This document shows positions 54,870-64,000 of a stretch of 64,000 nt of DNA, piece after piece. A model generated the notes under the pieces. It did no database searches and was not told the origin of the DNA. It saw nothing but the letters and a program-made list of their open reading frames with translations. Location of the stretch: assembly GCA_027257055.1 (NCBI GenBank), contig JAPVLO010000181.1:930001-994000 (forward strand). The letters are read 5' to 3'. The position numbers and the translations under genes were made by a program. This stretch comes from Cephalopachus bancanus (Eukaryota > Chordata > Mammalia > Primates > Tarsiidae). The stretch's first letter is position 1; the number at the start of each line of letters is the position of its first letter.

Positions 54870-56060
54870 TTGTTTTTGAAACTTTATTTTTTTAGAGAAG
54901 TTTTAGATTCACAGCAAAATTGAAAGGAGGGTGCAGAGACTTCCCATATACCTCCTGCTCCCACACATGCATAGCCTCCTCTGTTTTAAACACTCCCCCA
55001 CAGAGTGGTCCATTCGTTAAAGTTGATGAACCTACATTGACATATTATCATGCAAAGTCCATAGTTTACACTCGACTTTACTCCTAATGTCATACATTCT
55101 ATGGGTTTGAACAAACTTTTAATGGTATCTATCCACGTCTGTGGTATCATACAGAGTATTATCACTGTCCCAAAAAGCCTCTGTATTCCACCTATTCATC
55201 CGCAATTCCCACCCTCCCTCAACCTTTGGCAGCCTCTGATATTTTACTGTCTCCATAGTTCTGCTTTTTCCAGAATGTCATATAGTTGGAATCATACAGT
55301 ATGTAGCTTTTTCAGATTGGCTTTCACTTAGTAATATGCACTTAAGTTTCCTCCATATCTCCTCGTGGCTTGATAGCTCATTTTTTAGACACTGAATAAT
55401 ATTCCATTGTCTTGATATATCACCATTTATTTATTCATTAATCTGCTGAAGGACATCTTGGTTGCTTCCAAATTTTGGAGTAAAGCTGCTATAGATGTTT
55501 ATGTGCCAGGTTTTTGTGTAGGCATGTTTTCAACTCCTTTGGGTAAATATCAAGGAGCGTTATTGCGGATCAGATGGTAAGAGTGTGTTTATAGATTTTA
55601 AAGAAACTGCCAAACTATCTTCCAAAGTGGCCGTACCATTTTGCATTCCCACAAGCAGTAAATAGGAGTTCCTGTTGCTCCACATCCTCACCAGCATTTG
55701 GTGTTATCATTATTCTGGGCTTTGATCATTCTAATAGGGATGTAGAGTATTTCATTGTTTTAATTTGCATTTCACTGGTAATGACTCAGAGCATCTTTTT
55801 ATATGCTTATTTTCCATCTCCATATCTTCTTTGCTAAAGCATCTGTTAAGGTCTTAGGCCTATTTTTTTAGTTGTTGTTTCTTATTGTTGAATTTTAAGC
55901 ATTCTTTGTATATATTTGATAGCAATCCTCTATCAGATGTGTCTTTTGCAGGTATTTTCTCACAGTCTGTGGCTTGTCTTCTCATTATTCTTGACATTGT
56001 CTTTTACAGAGCAGAATTCTCCTAGTTTTTAATGTTTTTCTTTTTTCAAATTCTTCAAAG
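54870..56060 (-). mobile_element. Old L1 3' end (minus)
   Basis: 'gattcacagcaaaattgaaa', 'cttcccatatacctcctgct' and 'catagcctcctctgttttaa' repeat the block seen at about 1,750-1,860, followed by antisense ORF2 C-terminal sequence ('gaatcatacagtatgtagct', 'caccagcatttggtgttatc'). It is the same L1 family as the one at 1.7-8.6 kb. Confidence 0.75.
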
Positions 56061-57004
56061 TTTATCTTGAGGTATATTATGAGTATCCTGTGTGGTTTTT
56101 AATGATTAATTTTGAAAATACTTCAAGCACATAGAAAAATTATAAGAACAGTATAAAAAAACTCCCAGGTCTTCCTTACCCAGATTCCCCAACTGTTAAT
56201 ATTTTGCTTCATTTCCTCCCTGTTATCATTGGTGCTCGCTGAACCACTGAGAGCATGTTATAGATGTGATGCCTGAGCATCCCTCAAAACAGGAACATTC
56301 TTCTACAAAATCACCTGCAGCTCATGCCAGAGATCCACAGTGGCACACTCTGCCATTCCATCAGCTGTTACAGAGTCTCATGTGAAGGCAGACTACATCT
56401 AATTATAGCATCTCTTCTGTCTCCTTGGGACTGGAACATTCCCTCACACTTCCTGTTTCTTTTTCTCAATAGTTTTCAAGAATAGAGATATTAAATTCTG
56501 AAGGGTAACCTATTACTTGGGTTTTCTTGTGTTTCCTTATGAGACCAGACCATTCTTTCCGGGCAGGAATACCCCAGAAATGCTCCTGTGCTTCTCAGCA
56601 TATCACATCAGGGCACATGAGGATGACCTGTTCTACCACAGAGACGTTAACCTTGGTCACCTGGCCCCTCCATGAGGATGGGAACCTCAGTCACCTGACC
56701 ACACTGGCATCTGTCAGACTCACTGTAGTCACAATGTCTCCTGCAATGGATAAGCGTCTTGCAGAGAGCAAGTCTGAGATGGCATTGACATGCTCCTCCT
56801 CGCCAGTCGCCGCCCCTCCACCGCTGCTGCTCTGAGGACTGCCTCATGATGGTTTTCTTATTTCCACAGTTTCTTCTGTGTATATTGTCTTTCTACTCTA
56901 AATAAGAGCTTTCTCTTGTACGCAGTTCATTTATCTATGCATTTACCAGTTTATAACAGCATGGATTTTTAAATGTTTGTTATGTCCAATGGTTATTTTC
57001 TCTG
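56061..57004. other. L1-like 3' sequence and unclassified DNA
   Basis: 'aatacttcaagcacatagaa' and 'cccagattccccaactgtta' resemble an L1M/L1ME 3' end in reverse orientation up to about 56,760. The rest is unclassified. No gene recognised. Confidence 0.4.
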
Positions 57005-57279
57005 CTCAGATTGTCCCCAATATGGTTGTGTGCAAAATGCTTTTTAAAAATGTCAACCAGGAATTCTATGTCCAGTGGAATTATTTTGAATGAAGACAAA
57101 ATAGAGATATTCACAGAGTAATAAAAACAGAATTCATTGCTAACAGACCTGCCCTATAGGAAATGCAAATGAAAGTGTTTAGGCTGAAGGGAAATGACAC
57201 TACACAGTGATATCAATCCACTAGAAGGAATGAAGAGCATCAGAAATAGTAAACGTGGATGAGTATAAGAAACTGTATT

Positions 57280-57576
57280 GCCGGGCTCGGTGGCTCAGCC
57301 TGTAATCCGGCGCCTTTGGGAGGCTGAGGTAAGTGGATTGCCTGAGCCCACGGGTTCGAAACCCGCCTGGGCAGGCAAGACCTCATCTCTACAATAAATA
57401 AATAAAAAAAAATTAGCTGGGTGTGTAGTGTGTGCCTGTAGTTCCAGCTACTTGGAAGGCTGAGGCGGAAAGGATTGCCAGAGCCCAGCAGGTCAAGGCT
57501 GCGGTGGCCGGGGACAGCCACTGTACTCCAGTCTGGGCGACAGTGAGACTCCAACTCAAAAAAAAAAAAAAAAAGA
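57280..57576 (+). mobile_element. Young-type Alu (plus)
   Basis: Starts 'gccgggctcggtggctcagc' and ends in an A-tract. Perfect 13-bp target repeats 'aagaaactgtatt' at 57,267-57,279 and 57,577-57,589. Confidence 0.92.
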
Positions 57577-57865
57577 AAGAAACTGTATTTTAGTCCTTTG
57601 TCTTCTCTTCATTACTTTACAACACATAAAGTTGAAGCAACAATTATAACATTGTATTGTTCAGATTGGAACATAAGTAGATGTAATATATATGACAACC
57701 CAAAAGGAAAGGGAAGAGGTGGAACTATGCTGGAGCAAAGTTGCCAGATTTCACTAGAATTAAGTCAGTATTGACTAGAATTAGACTTTTTTAGAGTAAC
57801 CACAACAGACATAACCAAAAAATACAGCTAAAAAAATCAACAAGAATTTAAAAGTTACATTGTGA

Positions 57866-58121
57866 CCACGCCTTTGGGAGGCTGAGGTGAGTGGATTGCC
57901 TGAACCTGCGGGTTCGAGACCCGCCTGGGCAGCAAGACCTCATCTCTACAATAAATCAAAAAATCAGCCGGGCATGGTAGCGCATGCCTGTAATTCCGGC
58001 TACTTGGAAGGCTGAGGCGGAAGGATCGCCAGAGCCCAGCAGGTCGAGGCTGCGGTGGCCAGGAGCGACCACTGCACTCCAGTCTGGGTGACAGTGAGAC
58101 TCCAACTAAAAAAAAAAAAAA
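57866..58121 (+). mobile_element. Young-type Alu (plus), 5'-truncated
   Basis: Starts inside the left arm ('ccacgcctttgggaggctga') and ends in an A-tract. Perfect 15-bp target repeats 'aaagttacattgtga' at 57,851-57,865 and 58,122-58,136, so the 5' truncation arose at insertion. Confidence 0.92.
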
Positions 58122-58311
58122 AAAGTTACATTGTGAAGCATTTGTTAAACACAAAAGGCAGATTAGAGAGAAAAAGAGACATGAGATAAATAGACAATAA
58201 ATAGCAAAATGGCAGGTATAAATCAAGCCATATCAATACTTACATTAAATGTGAAAAGGTACTTCACTCTATCAAAAGGCAGAGATTGTCAGACTAAATA
58301 AAGCAAGATGT

Positions 58312-58595
58312 GGCTGGGTGCAGTGTCCCATGCCTGTAATCCCAGAACTTTGGGAGGCTGAGGTGGGAGAATTGTTTGAGCCCCAGAGTTTGACACCAGC
58401 CTGGGCAACATACTGAGAACTCATCTCTATAAAAAATACCAAAATTATCTGGGTGTGGTGGCACATGCCTGTAGTTCCAACTACTCAGGAGACTGAGGTG
58501 GAGGGATCACCTAAGCCCAGGAGGTCAAGACTGTGGGGAGCCGGATCACACCACTACACTCCAGCCTGGACAACAGAGTGAGACCCCCCCAAAAG
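58312..58595 (+). mobile_element. Alu dimer (plus), older type
   Basis: Starts 'ggctgggtgcagtgtcccat'. Target repeats 'ataaagcaagatgt' at 58,298-58,311 and 58,596-58,609. It lacks the young-type signatures. Confidence 0.9.
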
Positions 58596-60240
58596 ATAAA
58601 GCAAGATGTAAATATATGATGTTTATACGAGACTATACTTTATATGCAACATTAAAAATAAGTTCAAAGTAAAAGGACGGAAAAGATAGTCTCCAAACAG
58701 TATGGTTGATAAAGAAAGCTAGAGTAGGTGTACTAATATCAGACAAAATAGACTTTAGGGCAGAGATTTTTGCTAGGGACAAGAAGGAGGAATTTTGAAT
58801 GACAAGAGGGTGAGTATGTCAGAAAGATATACCATTTATAAATGTATACATGTTAAACAGAGCATCAAATACAATAAACAAAAACTGACAAAATTGAAAG
58901 AAGAAAAAGAGAGTTCAACACTTTTAGAGATTTCAATACTCTTCTGAGTCTGGTAGAATAGTTAATAAGGAAAGATGTAATGAGAAACAGGAACAAAAAA
59001 AGATAAAACATAGAAAACAACAAAGTGGTAGACAGAAATGTCACTACATCAATAATAACATAAAATGTGAATGGACTAAATACCTCCATAAAAATCAGAC
59101 TGGTATAAAAGAAAGATCCAACTGTATGCTGTCTATAAAAGATACACTTTAAATTCAAAGGCATAAATAGGGTAAAAGAAAAATTGCAGAAAAAGATATA
59201 TCATGCAAACAGTAACCAGAAGAGCCCTGGGGTGGCCATTATTCATATCAGACAAAATGGATTTTAGGGTAAGAAAAATTACTAGAGACAAAGAGGGTCC
59301 TTTTATGGGTAGTAAAAGGATCAGCATGTCAGGAAGACAACAATTATTGGTGTATACACACCAAAAAAAGAGCATCCCCAAAATACATGAGGCAGAAACT
59401 TATAGAATTAAAAAGAGAAATTGTTAATTCAACAATTATTATCTCAATATTTCAATAGTCCACTCCCAAAAATTGTTAAAACAACTAGATAAATAAGTAG
59501 TAAGAAAATAGAAGACTCAAACAATACTGTTAACCAAATTGACTTGTCTGACAAATAGAGGCACCACCCATCAATAGTAGAATACACATTTTTTCCATGT
59601 GCAAATGAACATTCTTCAGAATAGACCATATACTAGGACACAAAAACAAGTTCCAATACATTTTAAAGAATTGGAATCATAAAAATATATACTTGACCAC
59701 TGTGGAATTAAGTTGCAAATAAGCAGCAGGAAAAATCCAATAATACATATTTGGAATCAGTACAATTCAACCTAACCCATAGATAAAAGAAAAAAAATCA
59801 CAAGAAACATTAGAAACTATCTTTAATTGATGAACATATAACATGTCAAAATTTATAGGATGCAGGTAAAGCAATACTTAGAGGGAAGCATATAGCTTTA
59901 AATGCTTATACAACATTAGAGAGAAGATCTGAACTCTGAATCTAAGCTTCCACCTTAAGCTACAAGAAAATAAAGAAGTTGATGAAATAGAAAACAAAAA
60001 CAATAGAGATCAGGGAAAAAGACACTACATGCAAACTTAACTGACCAAGAAAAAAATACAAACAACCAATATCAGGAATGGAAGAAGGATCATCACTGCA
60101 GACACCACAGATTTAATTAAATGGATTTATTTTAGGGGAATATTATAAGCAGCTCTATGTCAGAAAATTAGATAATTTACATGACATGGACAAATTTCTA
60201 GAAAAAGACAAATTACCAAATCTGACTCAAGAAAAAGGAA

Positions 60241-60555
60241 ATACTGGCGTTGGTTGAAAATCAACCTCAGCTTTGGCCATGGTCGTGGGTAAGATTCAGC
60301 CCCTAGAGCCACTGGGGCCTCAGCTCACCGCCCATTGCCTTGTGTACAAGGGTGAAACCCAGGCCCCGACAGTCACTGCCACCCCAGACCCTGTGCTGCC
60401 ACTTGCGGGGTCTGGCCTCTGATCCCTGACCTCCAAGCCTGTCTCCTCTCTGCAGGACACTGGCCTCCCCAGCCTGAGGCCAATGCCACCAGGACCGTGG
60501 AGGGAGATGGAGTCAGTTGTGCCCATGTTTCAAATAAAGTTGTGTCTCTAAAAAA
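60241..60555 (+). pseudogene. Unidentified 5'-truncated retrocopy (mRNA 3' end)
   Basis: A GC-rich block of about 310 bp interrupts A-rich L1 sequence and ends 'tttcaaataaagttgtgtct' followed by an A-rich tail. This is the structure of a polyadenylated mRNA 3' end (AATAAA about 12 nt before the tail). A short plus frame reads MVVGKIQPLEPLGPQLTAH before a stop. I do not recognise the parent gene. Possible target repeat 'gaaatact/gtaatact' is weak. Confidence 0.6.
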
Positions 60556-61122
60556 AATAATAATAATTGAGTAATACTCTTCATAAATATAAGTTTGAAA
60601 TTCTTTAAAATATATATATTTAGTAACAAAAATCTAACAATATAGAAAAGAGATTATCTCCAAGTAGGGTTTATTCCAGTGTTTAATGTTGATTTGACAT
60701 CTGAAAATTGGTTAATATAATAAAACTATATTAGTAGAATAAAGAACAAAAAAAGATCTTTCAATAGGAAAAGAATGTGACAAAATTCTACAATTATTTA
60801 TGGTAGAAACTCTCAACAAACATGCAGTAGAAGGAAACTTCCTCAGCCTGATAAAGGACATCTTCAGAAAACCTGCAGCCAACATCATAATTAATGGTGA
60901 AAGATTGAATGTTTTTCTGAGATTAGGAACAAGTCAAAGTGTCTGCTTCAAGCACTTTTATTCAACATTATACTGGAGGTTCTAGCTATTGCACCAAGAC
61001 AAGAGAAAGAAGTTGAGGGCATATAGATTGAAAAGGAAAAAGCATAACTGTCTTTATTGGTTAAATCATGATATTAAGGGACATCATGAATATCATAAGG
61101 GATCTATAAGAATATTACTATA

Positions 61123-61416
61123 GGCCAGGAGCAGTGGCTCAAGCCTGTAATCCCAGTACTTTGGGAGGCCGAGGTGAGAGGATTGCCTGACTCCACGGGT
61201 TCAAGAATAGCCTGGGCAACTTGACGAGACCTCATCTCTACAATAAATTTTAAAAATGAGCCAGACGTGGTGATGTGCTCCTGTAGTTCCAGCTACTTGG
61301 AAAGCTGAGGCAGAAGGATCACCTGAACCCAGCGGGTTGACGCTGGGGTGACTATGAGTGTGCCACTGCACTCCAGCCTGGGCAACGGAGTGAGACTCCA
61401 ACTCAAAAAAAAAAAA
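61123..61416 (+). mobile_element. Alu dimer (plus)
   Basis: Starts 'ggccaggagcagtggctcaa' and ends in an A-tract. Flanked by imperfect repeats (aatattactata / agtattactata). Confidence 0.88.
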
Positions 61417-61532
61417 GAGTATTACTATAAATAATAAGGTGGTAAATTTATAGGATCAAGACCAACATACAAAATCAATTGTATTTCTATATGCTAACAA
61501 CAAACAATCTGAAATTGAAATTAATTGATTAT

Positions 61533-62285
61533 AACTTAAGATTTTCTTCGTGGCTGTATTCTGTTTTATTGATCAATATATTCTTTCACAAATACCATAC
61601 TATCTTGATTACTTTTGCTTTATAGTAAATTTTGAAATCAGATTATCTAAGACCTCTTTTTTCTTAATTTATCAGAATAGTTTTGGCTATTCCAAAATTT
61701 GCATTTCCATATAAATTTTAGTATACTTTTGTCAAATTCTACAAAGAATGCCTCCCGGGATTTTGATAGGAAATTTATTGAGTCTGGGTATCAGTTTGGG
61801 AAAATTGCCATCTTAACAATTTTAAGTCTTTCAATCCATAGATGTGCTCTATCTGTTTCTCCATTTATTAGTGCTTCCGTAGTTCCTCTCAGGACTCTTG
61901 TAGTTTTCAGTGTACAGGTCTTTTAATTTGTTGATAAACTTATACTTAAGTATTTCATTATTTTTAATGGTAGAATTTTCTCCATTTAATTTTCATGTTG
62001 GTTATAGTTTGCATGGTGTGTCTTTTTTCATCCTTGTATTTTCAGGCTATTTTGGTCTCTGAATCCATGATATTCCTCTGAGGGGCAGCATAAGCTTTTG
62101 CTTTTTGATCTGTCTTTATAATCAGTACCTCCTGATTAGATTGTTTAGTCTCCTGATGTTTAATATAACTATTAATATGGTTGGATCTATGATTGTTGTC
62201 CTGCTGTTTGTTTTATGTATGACAGGATTTTTTATCTGTATCTTCTTAACTGCCTTTGTTTGCAATAAATACTTTTAGTGTGCCT
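61533..62285 (-). mobile_element. L1 ORF2/3' fragment (minus)
   Basis: Antisense L1: 'taccatactatcttgattac', 'gaaatttattgagtctgggt' and 'ttaagtctttcaatccatag'. The switch from plus to minus L1 at about 61,530 could mark an inversion or two separate insertions. Confidence 0.6.
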
Positions 62286-62520
62286 TTTTTATGGATTGAA
62301 TTGTGTCCCCACAAAATGTATATAAAGATGTCCTAACCCCTAATGTAACTATATTTTGAGATAGGGCCTTTAAGAGGTAAAGTTATCCTAGAATGGAAGG
62401 GCTTAATTAAAAAAATAGAGAGAGAGAGAGAGAGGTAAAGTTAATTGAGATCTTAAGGGTGGGGTCCTTATCCATTAGGATTATTGTCCTTATAAGAAGA
62501 GACACCATTTTCTGTGGGGG
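62286..62520 (+). mobile_element. Possible MaLR-type LTR fragment
   Basis: 'attgaattgtgtccccacaa', 'gatgtcctaacccctaatgt', 'gatagggcctttaagaggta' and 'ccttataagaagagacacca' are in the order of an old mammalian LTR-like repeat. A (GA)n tract at 62,417-62,434 lies within. The family assignment is uncertain. Confidence 0.45.
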
Positions 62521-62603
62521 AGGGGACAGTCTTTTGGGAAAACTGGATATTTGCATGCAAAATAAAGAGGTTGGACTCTTACCTAAAACCATATACAAAG
62601 ATT

Positions 62604-62890
62604 TTTTTTTTTTTTTGAGTTGGAGTCTCAATCTGTCACCCTGACTAGAGTGCAGTGGCCACTCCCAGCCACCGCAGCCTCGACCTGCTGGGCTCCGGCA
62701 GTCCTTCCGCCTCAGCCTTCCAAGTAGCCGGAATTACAGGCATGCACTACCACGCCCGGCTGCTTTTTTGATTTATTGTAGAGATGAGGTCTCGCTGCCC
62801 AGTTGGGTCTCGAACCCGCGGGCTCAGGGAATCCACTCATGTCAGCCTCCCAAAGGCGCGGGATTACAGGCTGAGCCACTGAGCCTGGCT
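62604..62890 (-). mobile_element. Young-type Alu (minus)
   Basis: Reverse Alu with 14-bp perfect target repeats 'catatacaaagatt' at 62,590-62,603 and 62,891-62,904. It contains 'ggtctcgaacccgcgggctc', the type-specific B-box region. Confidence 0.92.
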
Positions 62891-63325
62891 CATATACAAA
62901 GATTAATTCAAAATGGATCAAAGATCTAAAAACCATAAAATTCTTAGAAGAAAACATAGGGCAAAATCTTTACAACATTGAGTTTGGTGGTGATTTCTTG
63001 GGTATGACACCAAAGCATAGACTACAAAAGAAAAAATAAAGAAATTAAACCTCATGAAAATTTTAAACTCTTGTGCATCAAAAGATACTATCAGTAGAAT
63101 AAAAAGGCAATCCATAGAATGGGAGGAAAAAAAAAGTTCAAATTGTGTATCTAATAAGGAATTGAGATCCAGAATAAAGAACTCCTAAAACTCAACAACA
63201 AAAAAACCAATTCAAGAATGAACAAATGACTTGAATGGGCAAAGAAGATACACAAATGGTCAGTAAGCATATAAAAAGATGTTCAACATCACTAATCATT
63301 AGAGAAATGCAGATCAAAACTGCAG

Positions 63326-63465
63326 CAAGAGTTGTGCATAGTGGCTTGTGCCGGTAGTCTCAGCTACCTGGGAGGCTGAGGCAGGAAAATTGCTTAAACA
63401 CAGGAGTTCAAATCCAGCCAGGGCAGTATCACAAGACCCCATATCTAAAAAGAAAAAAAAAACAA
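63326..63465 (+). mobile_element. Single-arm Alu-like SINE
   Basis: One arm only ('gtgcatagtggcttgtgccg', 'ctacctgggaggctgaggca') with an A-tail. The repeat 'caaaactgca' flanks it on both sides. FLAM- or BC200-like. Confidence 0.65.
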
Positions 63466-64000
63466 AACTGCAAGATACCATCTCACACGTTAGGATAACT
63501 ACTATAAAAATTTTTTAAAACAAGTGTTGGTGAGGATGGAGAAAAATTGGAACCCTTGAGCTCTGTTGGTGGGAATGGAAAATGGTACAACCACTGTGGA
63601 AAACAGTATGGCAGTTCCTCAGAAAGTTAAAAATAGAATTATGATCTCACAATTTCACTTCTTTATAAATACCTAAAAGAATTGAAAGCAGGATCTCAAA
63701 GAGATTCTTGTATACCTAAGATTATAGAAGTATTATTCACAATAACTAAAACATGGAAGCAACCTATGTCCATCAACAGATGAATAGATAAGCAGAATGT
63801 GCTTTATACACACAATGGAGTATTATTCAGCCTAAATAGGAAGACTGTTCTAACTAACGCATGCTACAACATGGATAAACCTTGAGGATATTATGCTGAG
63901 AGAAATAAGCCAGTCACAAAAAGAGAAATACTGTGTGATTCCACTTATATGAGGTATTTAGAGTATGAAGTAGTCAAAAATCATAGAGACAGAAAGTAGA

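Larger units (their letters stand above)
57005..61532 (+). mobile_element. Mosaic L1 (plus) with nested insertions
   Basis: Plus-strand A-rich L1 runs through 57,005-57,266, 57,590-57,850, 58,610-60,240, 60,556-61,108 and 61,430-61,532. Signatures include 'gaattctatgtccagtggaa', 'gccattattcatatcagaca' (59,234), 'ctgaccaagaaaaaaataca' and 'ggttctagctattgcaccaa' (60,976). The ORF2 reading frame is destroyed. Four Alus and one retrocopy tail are inserted. It may be more than one L1 copy. Confidence 0.7.
62500..64000 (+). mobile_element. L1 ORF2 C-terminus and 3' end (plus), runs off the window
   Basis: 'gaaaactggatatttgcatg', 'cttgtgcatcaaaagatact', 'aagatgttcaacatcactaa', 'gctctgttggtgggaatgga' and 'tggagtattattcagcctaa' follow ORF2 to 3' UTR order. 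Interrupted by two SINEs and disabled by stops. Confidence 0.8.

Overview
This is a stretch of primate nuclear genome. The evidence is the dense Alu dimers (about 18), L1 fragments of several ages, MIR/L2/CR1 relics, hAT/Tigger/mariner fossils, and split genes with GT-AG introns. The dominant young Alu type is neither a typical anthropoid AluJ/S/Y nor the lemur or galago types I know. I infer a non-anthropoid primate, most likely a tarsier, but I could not check this.

Layout. 1-9.6 kb is repeat-dominated: one long, old L1 in minus orientation, broken by Alus and a Tigger element. 9.66-11.69 kb holds the last three coding exons of TMED11, a p24-family ER-Golgi cargo receptor; its reading frame is intact here although I recall the human copy (TMED11P) as a pseudogene. 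12.7-13.8 kb is GC-rich: a degenerate ~80-bp minisatellite followed by a CpG island with NRF1-type sites. At 13,636 starts RNF212, the Zip3-like RING protein of meiotic crossover designation. Nine coding exons of RNF212 can be placed between 13,636 and 53,364, in register and with no stop codon. The 3' end of the gene was not found. The TMED11-RNF212 order matches what I recall of human 4p16.3.

RNF212 introns carry retrocopies of PLEKHA3 (intron 1), RYK and a PPP2R2 (B55) gene (both intron 2). The PPP2R2 copy is split by a ~2.7-kb hAT (Charlie3-like) transposon with transposase remains. Inside that transposon sits a 67-nt retroposon that looks like the R segment of an endogenous-retrovirus LTR; a second copy lies at 22.6 kb. 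An internally deleted relative of the hAT element lies at 44.4 kb. 53.4-64 kb is repeat-rich (L1 in both orientations, Alus, a (GT)n tract) and contains an unidentified retrocopy tail.

The window has no prokaryote-like or operon-like system. The most interesting items are the 67-nt R-like retroposon, the apparently lost canonical splice acceptor of RNF212 exon 6 with an in-frame substitute, the intact TMED11 end, the Alu subfamily with a consensus-like pol III B box, and several nested insertions whose order can be read from the sequence.
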